In this document: in pieces, positions 1-11,846 of the stretch
Layout of the letters: the number at the start of each line of letters is the position of its first letter
Numbering within the stretch: position 1 is the first letter of the stretch
Source of the DNA: Candidatus Uhrbacteria bacterium
GTDB lineage: Bacteria; Patescibacteriota; Patescibacteriia; UBA9934; GWF2-40-263
Length of the DNA: 45,221 nt
Direction of reading: 5' to 3'
NCBI GenBank assembly: GCA_016188495.1
Contig: JACPHU010000025.1
Span: 1 to 45,221, forward strand
Made by a program: the position numbers and the translations under genes
Notes under the pieces: model-generated
Told to the model about the DNA's origin: nothing
Seen by the model: only the letters and a program-made list of their open reading frames with translations
The model's database searches: none

Positions 1-159
1 AGAGTACGAACCATCCGGTTTCTTGTTTCTCTTCAGTTCCCGGCTAATCACTCCATGGTTCCTTTTCAACGCTCTGCCTATATCCCTTAGGCTCCAGTGT
101 CCCTTGAGATACCACTGGATCCTCTCTCTTTCCAAAGATGTGAGCTCTTTGCCTCTCAT
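1..159 (-). mobile_element. IS30-family transposase, N-terminal fragment (runs off window edge)
   Basis: Minus-strand translation MRGKELTSLERERIQWYLKGHWSLRDIGRALKRNHGVISRELKRNKKPDGSYS matches the IS30 N-terminal HTH pattern (L..ER..I......S...IA..L.R....ISRE..RN). Confidence 0.85.
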
Positions 160-353
160 AGATCCTAAATATGGATCTAGTTGACGTTCCTTGGCAAAAC
201 ATGCCGTTTTGGAGAAAGAAGCGATGGGTGGTGCATTGAGTTTAGAACTTGGGTTTGTCAAGGAACTATTGACTTTTTCATCATTTTAGGCTATTATTCT
301 CGGTCAATTTCGTTTTGATTTTGATCTTTCACTCTAACCAGGGAAGGAAGGAA

Positions 354-650
354 ATGGGAAAAAAGAAGGGACGGAATGGAGCCGGGTGGACGAACAGGGA
401 TCTTGATCCGTTCGAAACCCATAGCCCGGATCGGAAGTTCGACTGTTGGACTTCGGAGCTCAGGGAGGTCGAGGAGATGCTCGTTCGAGCGCAAAGTGAC
501 CCGTCAATTTTGCAGAGCGAGCACGACGCTCAGAAGTACGGGGGTCGACTCGTCGATCTCCGGAATCGAATCGTTCATGTCAAGAAAATGCTTGCTACCC
601 CTGCGATGAGGTTAATCGCAAGGCAGCTAGCAGTTCAACGAAAGTCTTGA
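354..650 (+). CDS. hypothetical protein, short charged
   Basis: ORF with AGGAAGGAA SD just upstream of ATG 354. Confidence 0.45.
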   Translation: MGKKKGRNGAGWTNRDLDPFETHSPDRKFDCWTSELREVEEMLVRAQSDPSILQSEHDAQKYGGRLVDLRNRIVHVKKMLATPAMRLIARQLAVQRKS

Positions 651-755
651 TCATCTCGCGCACTTGCGCGGCAGAGAGCCCTTGGCTTGATGTCGTCCAG
701 GTGCGCTCTTTGTTTTATCGACAAAGGAACAAAAATTCAGTATTCTCCAAGATAT

Positions 756-1364
756 ATGCGCGTCATTCTTGTTCATGGCTTTAATGCCAATCCCACAATG
801 AATTTTCATCCTTGGCTTGCCAACCAACTCAGGGATCAGGGATTTGAAGTTGTGACGCCGGAACTCCCTCTTTCGACCAAAGAAGAATTTAATCTCCCAG
901 AGATTATTGAAAAAATGAAACAGGAAGTGGGTTATCTCAAAAGCGATGACGTTCTTTTAGGGCATTCACTTGGGGCTTTTATTATTTTGCAATATTTAGA
1001 AGCGATCGAAATGACACAGACCCCTCGGGCCGTGGTTTTGGTTGCTGCTCCTTGGAATGTGTCTCGACCAGAATTACGACGCCTTTTTTTTGTAGATCTA
1101 GATGCCGATGTCCTGATGTGGAAGGCACGAGAGTTTGTGGTCATTCATTCAAAAGACGATCAACTTGTTCCTTATGAACACGGAGAGCGTTTAGCAGCTC
1201 AGCTTAAAGCTAGATTAGTTACCACAGAAAATGATGGACATTTTATGAGTGAGAAATATCCCATTCTTCTTGAAACGATTGAAGAAATTGCCCGCCGTCC
1301 TTTTGAATTCGAACCTGGTATGAGTTTGAAGGACGATTATACGGATATTCAGACACTCTCTTAA
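756..1364 (+). CDS. RBBP9/YdeN-type alpha/beta (serine) hydrolase
   Basis: MRVILVHGFNANPTMNFHPWL..., nucleophile GHSLGA, C-terminal DGHF. Confidence 0.85.
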   Translation: MRVILVHGFNANPTMNFHPWLANQLRDQGFEVVTPELPLSTKEEFNLPEIIEKMKQEVGYLKSDDVLLGHSLGAFIILQYLEAIEMTQTPRAVVLVAAPWNVSRPELRRLFFVDLDADVLMWKAREFVVIHSKDDQLVPYEHGERLAAQLKARLVTTENDGHFMSEKYPILLETIEEIARRPFEFEPGMSLKDDYTDIQTLS

Positions 1365-1385
1365 ATAAAGTAATATCGTGTTTTG

Positions 1386-1808
1386 TTAATAGTGGTAGGT
1401 TTTACCCGCGAGAATAGTTCCTGCGCGATAAAGCTGTTCCAGAAGCAAGACATAGGCCATTTCGTGAGTAAATGTCATTGGAGAAAGAGAAAGGATTACA
1501 TCTACGTCTTTAAGCAATGAACGATCAAATCCAAACGGACCAGCGATGATAAAGGTGAGTTCTCGTTGACCCTGTTCACTCCATTTTAGAAGGGATTGTG
1601 CAAAGATCTTTGAATCCATTGTTTTCCCGTCTTCGCTGAGTATAATTGTACAAATATCCTCTTTTTTTATATTTGTGGCAGAAAGTTCTTTTACAAGAAT
1701 GATTTCCATCTTCGCATACACACTAAGTCTCTTTAGAAATTCAGAAGAAAGCTCTTCTAAAGGACCTTTTTTCATTTTTCCCACCTGAATGATTTTGATA
1801 CGAAACAT
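1386..1808 (-). CDS. rlmH: 23S rRNA (pseudouridine(1915)-N3)-methyltransferase RlmH
   Basis: IIAGPFGFD...LSLSPMTFTHEMAYVLLLEQLYRAGTILAGKTYHY is the RlmH SPOUT C-terminus. Confidence 0.92.
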   Translation of the reverse strand: MFRIKIIQVGKMKKGPLEELSSEFLKRLSVYAKMEIILVKELSATNIKKEDICTIILSEDGKTMDSKIFAQSLLKWSEQGQRELTFIIAGPFGFDRSLLKDVDVILSLSPMTFTHEMAYVLLLEQLYRAGTILAGKTYHY

Positions 1809-1869
1809 ACAAAGATATCCTATCATTATTTATTCACATCCTGTGGAAGGTTTAGGCCAAATGGCACCC

Positions 1870-1898
1870 TTGACACGTTTTCTTCCATCAACTAAACT
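1870..1898 (+). promoter_or_regulatory. sigma70-like promoter for 23S-5S
   Basis: TTGACA (1870-1875), 17-nt spacer, TAAACT (1893-1898). Confidence 0.5.
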
Positions 1899-2104
1899 GC
1901 CGATGCTATTTGTAAATGAGGTTTTTCTTAAAAGGAACTTTTTCTCCTATTTTATTATCTTGGGGTCAGAGCAGAGTTGGAAACCTACACTCTGGTCCGA
2001 AGAATGACACAGTATCCGAAATCGACCAGTAAAGAACTTTCACAATTGAAGAAGGGTAGTAAGTAGAAAAAATTACAATCGCATATCGATCAAGGTGATC
2101 GAAT

Positions 2105-5245
<3,141 letters not shown>

Positions 5246-5311
5246 ATATTCAAACATTATTGTGTTTGACTTGCTGCTACCCTTCTTCAATTTACAAACA
5301 AAAAATCTTTT

Positions 5312-5423
5312 GTCTTGGTGCCATTTCCAGGAAGGTCACACCCGTTCCCATCCCGAACACGGCCGTTAAGCTTCCTCGGGCCGATGGTAGTGCGATTGCG
5401 CGAGAGTAGGTGGGCGCCAGGAC
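5312..5423 (+). rRNA. rrf: 5S ribosomal RNA
   Basis: CACACCCGTTCCCATCCCGAACACGG and GCGCGAGAGTAGGTGGGCGCCAGGAC with closing terminal stem. Confidence 0.93.
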
Positions 5424-5455
5424 AAAGGATTTTTTGTTTTGTATAATGTGATTCT

Positions 5456-5566
5456 ATGGATGTTACAAAAAAGAATGAATGTGCCATTTGTCGCCTTTTT
5501 AAAAATGTCTTTATTTTTACTTTAGGTGTTTTGGTTGGAATTATTAGCACCATTCTTTTTCTCTAG
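5456..5566 (+). CDS. 36-aa putative single-TM small protein
   Basis: MDVTKKNECAICRLFKNVFIFTLGVLVGIISTILFL*, TATAAT 8 nt before ATG, terminator follows; below the ORF-track size cut. Confidence 0.5.
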   Translation: MDVTKKNECAICRLFKNVFIFTLGVLVGIISTILFL

Positions 5567-5583
5567 ATTTAAAAAAATTTTTC

Positions 5584-5622
5584 AAGAAAATAAAAAATTC
5601 CAGTTAGAGAACTGGAGTTTTT
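5584..5622 (+). terminator. rho-independent terminator
   Basis: CCAGTTagagAACTGG flanked by A- and T-tracts. Confidence 0.75.
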
Positions 5623-5702
5623 TATTTTAAGTTCTGATCACTTGAATTTCACTCTGTCAATCTTGTAAAAAAGAGGCTCCTTGTTATGATGGGAACCACT
5701 AT

Positions 5703-6455
5703 ATGACGTTTCGTTTTATTATACTTGCGGCCGGAAAAGGTACGCGAATGCACCAAAATTTACCTAAAGCTCTTACTCCTATTGGTGGAAAACCCATTCT
5801 TCAGCACCTTTATGAATCAGTAAAAACTTCAGGTGTCGATGGTGTACCGGTGATTGTTGTAGGACCTGAACGTCCAAAACTTTGTGATAGTTGGGGTGGT
5901 GAGTGTGATTACGTTGTTCAAGAACAACAATTAGGTACAGCCCATGCAGTAAATGTTTGTCGTGAGGCTGTAACTGACGCAGACGCACTTATCGTTTTAT
6001 ATGGAGACCATCCATTTGTTTCTCCTCAAACATTACGTAATTTAGCTCAACTCCATCAAAAAAAACACTCCATTGTTTCAATCATGACAACAACCGTTCC
6101 GTCTTTTGATGCGTGGCCTATTTATTTGCATTGGGGACGCGTCATACGCGATTCAAAAGGTTGTACGAAGGCTATTCGCGAGTATAAGGATGCAACAGAG
6201 ACTGAACGTAAAATAACCGAAGTTAATCCGGCTCTCTATTGTTTTGATACTGTCTGGCTTTGGGAAAATATTGGACACATTAAAAATACGAATGCAAATG
6301 GAGAATATTATCTTACGGATTTAGTGGAATTGGCCGTTGCACAAGGACATTCTATTGCAACAATGAGCATTCCTCCTGAAGAAGCTGTTGGAATTAATAC
6401 CCAAGAAGAACGCGAAATTGCGGAAACTCTTCTTTCTAAAAATCATGTCATTTAA
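5703..6455 (+). CDS. sugar nucleotidyltransferase, GlmU N-terminal-like
   Basis: FIILAAGKGTRMHQNLPKALTPIGGKPIL and QLGTAHAV motifs. Confidence 0.87.
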   Translation: MTFRFIILAAGKGTRMHQNLPKALTPIGGKPILQHLYESVKTSGVDGVPVIVVGPERPKLCDSWGGECDYVVQEQQLGTAHAVNVCREAVTDADALIVLYGDHPFVSPQTLRNLAQLHQKKHSIVSIMTTTVPSFDAWPIYLHWGRVIRDSKGCTKAIREYKDATETERKITEVNPALYCFDTVWLWENIGHIKNTNANGEYYLTDLVELAVAQGHSIATMSIPPEEAVGINTQEEREIAETLLSKNHVI

Positions 6456-6990
6456 GCTCGTTATTATTGGTGGTGCCCCAGCTACAGGCAAAACCACTCT
6501 TGCTCAATTGATCGTAGAGAAAACCGGTTTTCGAAATATTTCCAAAGATCAATTAAAAGAGTATTTGTTTGATGTTGTTGAGTATCGAGATCGAGAATGG
6601 TCTCGCGAAATAGGTGCCTTGGCATTCCCTCTTTTTATGGGGATTGTTGAGATGTATTTGAAACGGGGCGAATCGATTATTATTGATAATCCGTTTATTC
6701 ACGCAGCAGATTTAGAATGGTTTCATCGATTTCACAAAGAGTATGGAGTAGAGTTTGTTCAAATCCATCTTGTTGCTGATCCCTCGGTTTTACGTCAACG
6801 ATTTATTGATCGAGCTCAATCATATCGACATCCTGGACATAACGATTCTCTCGAGTCTGTTCTACAGGAATTTGATAAAAGATGGTTCAACAAAACATTC
6901 ATTCCATTACCAATTCCAGGTAAAATAAAAATCGTGGATACAACGGATTTTGAAACCATCAACCACGATGAAATTTTAGATTGGATTTAA
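6445..6990 (+). CDS. P-loop kinase / AAA-type ATP-binding protein
   Basis: Walker A GGAPATGKTTLA; ATG overlaps the upstream stop region. Confidence 0.75.
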   Translation: MSFKLVIIGGAPATGKTTLAQLIVEKTGFRNISKDQLKEYLFDVVEYRDREWSREIGALAFPLFMGIVEMYLKRGESIIIDNPFIHAADLEWFHRFHKEYGVEFVQIHLVADPSVLRQRFIDRAQSYRHPGHNDSLESVLQEFDKRWFNKTFIPLPIPGKIKIVDTTDFETINHDEILDWI

Positions 6991-6996
6991 TAAAAT

Positions 6997-7326
6997 TTAA
7001 CGGTTATCACCGGAACCTTGAATAACCCCTCGTTCTTTTCTGGAAAAGAGTTTTTCAATATTGGCTTGTGCGATATCATCCAAGTCTAGACGAAGTTCGC
7101 CTGCTAGTGCCGCGACATACCAAAGAACATCTCCCAATTCCTGCTTGAGTACTTCTCGAAACTCGTCCGTTACTTCTCCTTGGTGGTCTCGCATAATTTT
7201 TTTTATTTTGTTGAGAACCTCCCCGGTCTCTCCTCCAAGCCCTAAGGCTGGATAATAGAGATTGCGTCCTTGATTGGGATAGAGGGCTGTTGTTGCGGCT
7301 TTGGCTTGATATTCTTCAAAGTTCAT
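6997..7326 (-). CDS. MazG-like nucleotide pyrophosphohydrolase
   Basis: GLGGETGEVLNKIKK...LKQELGDVLWYVAALA. Confidence 0.88.
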   Translation of the reverse strand: MNFEEYQAKAATTALYPNQGRNLYYPALGLGGETGEVLNKIKKIMRDHQGEVTDEFREVLKQELGDVLWYVAALAGELRLDLDDIAQANIEKLFSRKERGVIQGSGDNR

Positions 7327-7348
7327 AGATTTTAAGTGTAGCATATTT

Positions 7349-8629
7349 ATGCGTTACATCGTTGATTGGCACATTCATTCTAAATATTCCCGTGCGTGTT
7401 CTAAACAACTTGAGTTGCCGATCATCGATGCTTGGTGCCAGCGCAAGGGGATTAATATTGTCGCCACAGGGGATTGGACCCATCCTTTGTGGTTTAAACA
7501 TCTTCAGGAAAATCTTGTTGAAACCAGACAAGGTATTTTTAAACTCCGTGATCCCATTGCTCCAGTACTTCCCAATTCTACTTCCACTGAGTTCATGTTG
7601 GTCCAGGAGGTGAGTCAAATTTATAAAAAAGGTGATAAGACTCGTCGGATTCATAATCTTATTTTTTCTCCTTCGCTTGAAACATGTGAGAAAGTGATTG
7701 CTGAATTGAATCGTCGTGAGTTTAATGTAAAAGCCGATGGAAGACCGATTCTTGGGATAGATTCAGAAAGTTTATATAACGTGTTAAAAGAGATCGATGA
7801 AAAGATTATTATGATCCCCGCACATGCGTGGACTCCTTGGTACGCGGTTTTTGGAAGTAAGTCGGGTTTTGATTCTCTCGAGGAATGTTTTGGACAGATG
7901 AGTCAGTATATTTATGCTATTGAAACAGGTCTTTCCTCAGATCCTTCAATGAATTGGCAGCTCTCTTCGCTTGATCAGGTCGTACTGATTTCAAATTCAG
8001 ACGCACATTCTCCAAGAAATTTAGGTCGTGAGGCAAACGTGTTTGAATTTGATGTTCCACCCAATTATGACGAGTTCGTTCGCGTCTTAAAAGAAAAAGA
8101 TGTTGATCGATTTAAATATACGATCGAGTTTTATCCTCAGGAAGGCAAGTATCATTTTGATGGATGCGCCAATTGCCATTTTTCTTCTACACCGCAGGAA
8201 TCTAAACGATTAGATGGTCGCTGTCCCGTCTGTAAGCGTCCTCTTACTCTGGGTGTTCATAACCGCATAGAAGAGCTTGCAGATAGAAAGGTTGAGGCGA
8301 TTCAAAATCGTAAAATTCCTTTTAAATCCATTGTTCCTCTGGCAGAAATTTTAGCAGAAGTCTTTGGGGTTAAATCAACGCAATCTAAGAAAGTAGAAGA
8401 AGTTTATCATCAAATCACTAATCAAATAGGCAACGAATTTACTATTTTGTTAGATACGCCTCTTGAGGTTATTCAAACCGTTACTTCAAATACGATTCTT
8501 GTTTCTGGCATTGAACGGATGCGTACAGGGCAGATTTATATTGAACCAGGATACGATGGTATTTATGGCAAAGTCCGTATTTTTGGTGAGGAAGGGTCTC
8601 CAAAACCTAAACAATCGATTCTTTTTTAG
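7349..8629 (+). CDS. Endonuclease Q family (PHP domain, Zn-binding)
   Basis: DWHIHSKYSRACSKQLE, ATGDWTHP, HAWTPW, NSDAHSP, plus CANC...CPVC zinc site. Confidence 0.85.
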   Translation: MRYIVDWHIHSKYSRACSKQLELPIIDAWCQRKGINIVATGDWTHPLWFKHLQENLVETRQGIFKLRDPIAPVLPNSTSTEFMLVQEVSQIYKKGDKTRRIHNLIFSPSLETCEKVIAELNRREFNVKADGRPILGIDSESLYNVLKEIDEKIIMIPAHAWTPWYAVFGSKSGFDSLEECFGQMSQYIYAIETGLSSDPSMNWQLSSLDQVVLISNSDAHSPRNLGREANVFEFDVPPNYDEFVRVLKEKDVDRFKYTIEFYPQEGKYHFDGCANCHFSSTPQESKRLDGRCPVCKRPLTLGVHNRIEELADRKVEAIQNRKIPFKSIVPLAEILAEVFGVKSTQSKKVEEVYHQITNQIGNEFTILLDTPLEVIQTVTSNTILVSGIERMRTGQIYIEPGYDGIYGKVRIFGEEGSPKPKQSILF

Positions 8630-8633
8630 AAAT

Positions 8634-8671
8634 AAAAAAACTCTCCCACACGTCTGGAAGAGTTTTTTATT
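8634..8671. terminator. bidirectional terminator
   Basis: AAAAAACTCT...AGAGTTTTTT between convergent genes. Confidence 0.6.
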
Positions 8672-8681
8672 TGAACGGAAT

Positions 8682-8807
8682 TTAACGTTTCTTTGCTGCG
8701 GCTTTCTTTTTTGGTGCAGCTTTCTTAACGACTTTCTTTACGGCTTTCTTTTTTGGTGCAGCTTTCTTTACTGGTTTTTTTGCTGCGACTTTTTTCTTTG
8801 CTGGCAT
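8682..8807 (-). CDS. 41-aa Lys/Ala-rich histone H1-like peptide
   Basis: MPAKKKVAAKKPVKKAAPKKKAVKKVVKKAAPKKKAAAKKR*; SD AAAGGAGGTGA upstream; absent from ORF track due to size. Confidence 0.85.
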   Translation of the reverse strand: MPAKKKVAAKKPVKKAAPKKKAVKKVVKKAAPKKKAAAKKR

Positions 8808-9085
8808 AGTTCCGAATCACCTCCTTTGTCCCTGATTTCTCAAGAACAAGTCAGAACCACTCATGACGATCCATCGGATCGTCGGGTTCCTCCTAGGATG
8901 TATGAATTATTAGATGCTCGATCGAGCATTGCACAGAGGTTGGAACATACACAGCTGTTGCATTATGACGTTGAAGATTTTTCAACGCTTGAGAACAGAT
9001 GTTCTCGCAATGCATTCAGTTGTGTACGTTCCAACACGGCGTGCAGTTTTGTCGTCGATGTGAAGGACGTGCTTACATCTACGAT
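8808..9085 (-). ncRNA. long structured 5' leader / possible cis-regulatory RNA of the H1-like gene
   Basis: 26-bp long-range stem (8939-9035) enclosing two hairpins, plus ATGCTCGATCGAGCAT hairpin; good promoter at 9092-9120. Confidence 0.5.
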
Positions 9086-9091
9086 ACCTCT

Positions 9092-9120
9092 ATTGTAAGA
9101 GAAAGAAAGAAACACGACAA
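9092..9120 (-). promoter_or_regulatory. sigma70-like promoter
   Basis: minus strand TTGTCG (9120-9115), 17 nt, TACAAT (9097-9092). Confidence 0.6.
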
Positions 9121-9221
9121 GATCTTTTTGTCTCTGAAAAATTTTTTCAGAATAAAAAAAGTTTTTTCGTTTCTTATTTTTTTTCGTTTCTTATTTTTTT
9201 CTAAATTTTTTTTTAAAAAAA

Positions 9222-10523
9222 TTATTCTTTGACCACAAGAGGAATGGTTTCTTCTGCCCAGTTATAAATCCATTCCATATTTGCGTATCCAACGTTGACA
9301 CATCCGTGTGACATTGGGTGTCCGAAGTTTTGATGCCAGGGCGCATAGTGAATATAGATATGGGGAAAGAAGCGTAAGTTGTAAGGAACCCATCCCAGAT
9401 CATAATTGTAAGGGCTTCCACTTCCATAAAACCACGCATAATGAACAAGGGGAATTTTGGCTAAAACTTGATGATTTCCAAGGGGTGTAGCGTTATTGAG
9501 TCCACTTGAAATAAGAAAAGAATTTCTTAATACTCCCTGTTCAAACGCATACAAACGTTGCTGTGAAATGTCGACCTCGATACGTTTTGGTTCCGTGTAA
9601 GAACTAAATAACAGACGTCCAGGAGCAAAGAGAAGGCGGGTTTCATCAGAGGCTAAACTCAATGTTGTACCAGATTCAGAGAGAGGTTGTACTTCATTGC
9701 GAGTGATGTTAAGGACGGGTCCTGAGACAAGCGATGCGTAAATATTTTTTTTATACGACGTCAGGGAATGAATACCCAAACCATTTATGGAATATTTTTT
9801 TTCAGAAATCACTTCGGGCGAAGTGTGGATAACCATGGTTTTTATTTTTGGTGTCTCGCTCTGTTGTTGTGCAAGAATTAATTTTTTCTCACTGATCGTT
9901 CCTGCAACTCCAGAGCGATCATCCTGATCAAAAGCAAAAAAGTTTTGAATAAGTGTTGGTTCATCGTTCCAAGACCAGATACGTACATGAGGCCCTGCTC
10001 CTGCAGCAGGAAGCGTCACGAGTTCTGCGCGCTCATCACCCACAAGATCTCCGCAGGTTATATTTACACCCGCTCGCATTGCTTCTTCATAGGCAAAAAA
10101 TCCACCCGCATCGATTGCCTCTCCATAACGATTAAAAATACGAATATGAGGACCACCTCCGCGTTGTGGAGCCGTAATAATTTCATTGTGTCCGTCACCG
10201 GTCAGATCACAGGTACTCACATTGATGCCAGTCCCCAATGTGGCGGCATACGCAAGAAAGCTTTTAATTTCCGAACCATCTTGCCGGAGAATGTGAACTC
10301 GCGGTTCTAACCCCAGTCCATTTCCAATAATAATTTCCGAAATACCGTCCGTTCCTAAATCGGCCAATGAAAGACTGATCCCTCCTATCGCATCTCCTGT
10401 GAAGGGAAATTCAATTGACTCATCAAGTGAACCAACGGTGATGGAGGATGGATGTGCTGCCCAAGTAGCATGATGGGGAACAAGCAGACTCACCATCAGC
10501 ACAAGAAGAATCCCTATTTTCAT
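9222..10523 (-). CDS. secreted L,D-transpeptidase (YkuD) with N-terminal FG-GAP-like repeats
   Basis: C-terminal IYIHYAPWHQNFGHPMSHGCVNVGYANMEWIY; N-terminal DLTGDGHNEIITAPQRGGGPHIRIF repeats and signal peptide. Confidence 0.88.
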   Translation of the reverse strand: MKIGILLVLMVSLLVPHHATWAAHPSSITVGSLDESIEFPFTGDAIGGISLSLADLGTDGISEIIIGNGLGLEPRVHILRQDGSEIKSFLAYAATLGTGINVSTCDLTGDGHNEIITAPQRGGGPHIRIFNRYGEAIDAGGFFAYEEAMRAGVNITCGDLVGDERAELVTLPAAGAGPHVRIWSWNDEPTLIQNFFAFDQDDRSGVAGTISEKKLILAQQQSETPKIKTMVIHTSPEVISEKKYSINGLGIHSLTSYKKNIYASLVSGPVLNITRNEVQPLSESGTTLSLASDETRLLFAPGRLLFSSYTEPKRIEVDISQQRLYAFEQGVLRNSFLISSGLNNATPLGNHQVLAKIPLVHYAWFYGSGSPYNYDLGWVPYNLRFFPHIYIHYAPWHQNFGHPMSHGCVNVGYANMEWIYNWAEETIPLVVKE

Positions 10524-10556
10524 ACCAGATCATTATAAAGGATTTTGGGTTAAGAA

Positions 10557-10711
10557 CCTGTTCATAATCTTTTTCCCGACTCCATTTTGCGCCATTTCGG
10601 CTGCAAAATCTTCAGTCCTCCTCAACGTAGCTTTGGCTACGCTTCGTCGTTCTTCAGATTTTTCGCTCAAAATGTCACTAAAATGGTTCTGGAAAAAAGA
10701 TTATGAACAGG
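10557..10711. repeat. 155-bp full-length imperfect palindrome (MITE-like)
   Basis: CCTGTTCATAATCTTTTT ... AAAAAGATTATGAACAGG termini; inner pairs CCATTTT/AAAATGG, AAAATC/GATTTT, GTAGC/GCTAC. Confidence 0.7.
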
Positions 10712-10732
10712 CTCTAAGAGGTGATATTTTTT

Positions 10733-10774
10733 AACTTTATAAAGTTTACTTAGTTTTACTAACTTTATAAAGTT
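10733..10774. promoter_or_regulatory. tandem operator palindromes upstream of HTH-Fic gene
   Basis: AACTTTATAAAGTT at 10733-10746 and 10761-10774, 28-bp period. Confidence 0.7.
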
Positions 10775-10794
10775 TGCTAATCTAGTTACTAGAT

Positions 10795-11727
10795 ATGACA
10801 ACACAACAAAAACTTGAAATTATTAAAAAAATGCTGGGAGTGACACAAACAAAGTTAGCTGAACGCTTCGGAGTTTCTTTTGTGGCATTTAATAATTGGT
10901 GGACGGGAAAATCTACTCCTCGTCCAAAGATGGCAACAGCGATTGATGATCTTTTTTTAGAAGTGACAGGACAGAAAAATATCTCGATAGATCAACTCAT
11001 TGTTAAAAAACAAGCTTTGCATACATTATCGGTCGAACATAAACGTGTGATTGTCGAAATATTGAATCATCCGGATATTCGAGATCAATTCATTCTTAAA
11101 CTGACTTATCACAGTAATAGTATCGAAGGTAGTACGCTTACAGAACCAGATACAGCCGCGATTCTTTTTGACAATGTTGCCTTGCCTGATAAAACATTGA
11201 CGGAACAGCTTGAAGCGAAAAATCATCAAACCGCTTTGAATTTTTTATTTGTTCATGTGCTTCAAAAGAAAAATCTCGACGAGGCATTTGTTCTTAAACT
11301 TCATAGTATTCTTATGAATGGCGTTCGGTCGGATGCGGGCATGTATCGTCGTCATGCGGTCCGAATCGTTGGGGCCAATGTTCCTATGGCTAATTATCTG
11401 CGAATTCCTGATTTAATGCCTATAGTCGTAGAAGAAATTGCCACATTAAAAAAGAAGAGCGATCTCATTCAGGCACTAGCTATTGTTCATGCCAAGTTTG
11501 AACAGATTCATCCTTTTTCTGACGGAAATGGTCGAGTGGGTCGTCTGTTGATGAATGCTATGTTGCTTCAGGCTAATTATGCCCCAGCGATTATTCATCA
11601 AGAACAAAAGCGATTGTATTATACGTATCTTCAAAAAACCCAAACACAAGGTGATCACAGTCAGTTAGAAGATTATTTATGCGATGCTATTCAAGATGGA
11701 TTTTTAATTTTGGAAAGAAAAGCTTAA
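10795..11727 (+). CDS. HTH-Fic family protein (probable AMPylator/TA-like)
   Basis: N-terminal HTH MLGVTQTKLAERFGVSFVAFNNWWTG; Fic motif HPFSDGNGRVGRLL; inhibitory-helix-like SNSIEGSTL. Confidence 0.9.
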   Translation: MTTQQKLEIIKKMLGVTQTKLAERFGVSFVAFNNWWTGKSTPRPKMATAIDDLFLEVTGQKNISIDQLIVKKQALHTLSVEHKRVIVEILNHPDIRDQFILKLTYHSNSIEGSTLTEPDTAAILFDNVALPDKTLTEQLEAKNHQTALNFLFVHVLQKKNLDEAFVLKLHSILMNGVRSDAGMYRRHAVRIVGANVPMANYLRIPDLMPIVVEEIATLKKKSDLIQALAIVHAKFEQIHPFSDGNGRVGRLLMNAMLLQANYAPAIIHQEQKRLYYTYLQKTQTQGDHSQLEDYLCDAIQDGFLILERKA

Positions 11728-11846
11728 GGTCACTCTGGATTGACCAAATAACTTATTCATGCTACAAATCATCGTTCTTTTTACATGTAAGGTGATTCAG
11801 AGAAATGCATAATGCATTTCTAGAAAGATGAAAAGGGGATACACGC

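Noticed and set aside
269-297. Fifth member of the TTGACA-N8-ATTTT promoter class
   Set aside because: Layout matches, but it overlaps the probable IS30 terminal region, so the match may belong to the IS end; kept only as partial support
8463-9098. 211-aa plus-strand ORF in the track
   Set aside because: Overlaps the EndoQ end, a terminator, the antisense H1-like gene and the structured leader; composition (F/C-rich) is antisense to KA-rich coding
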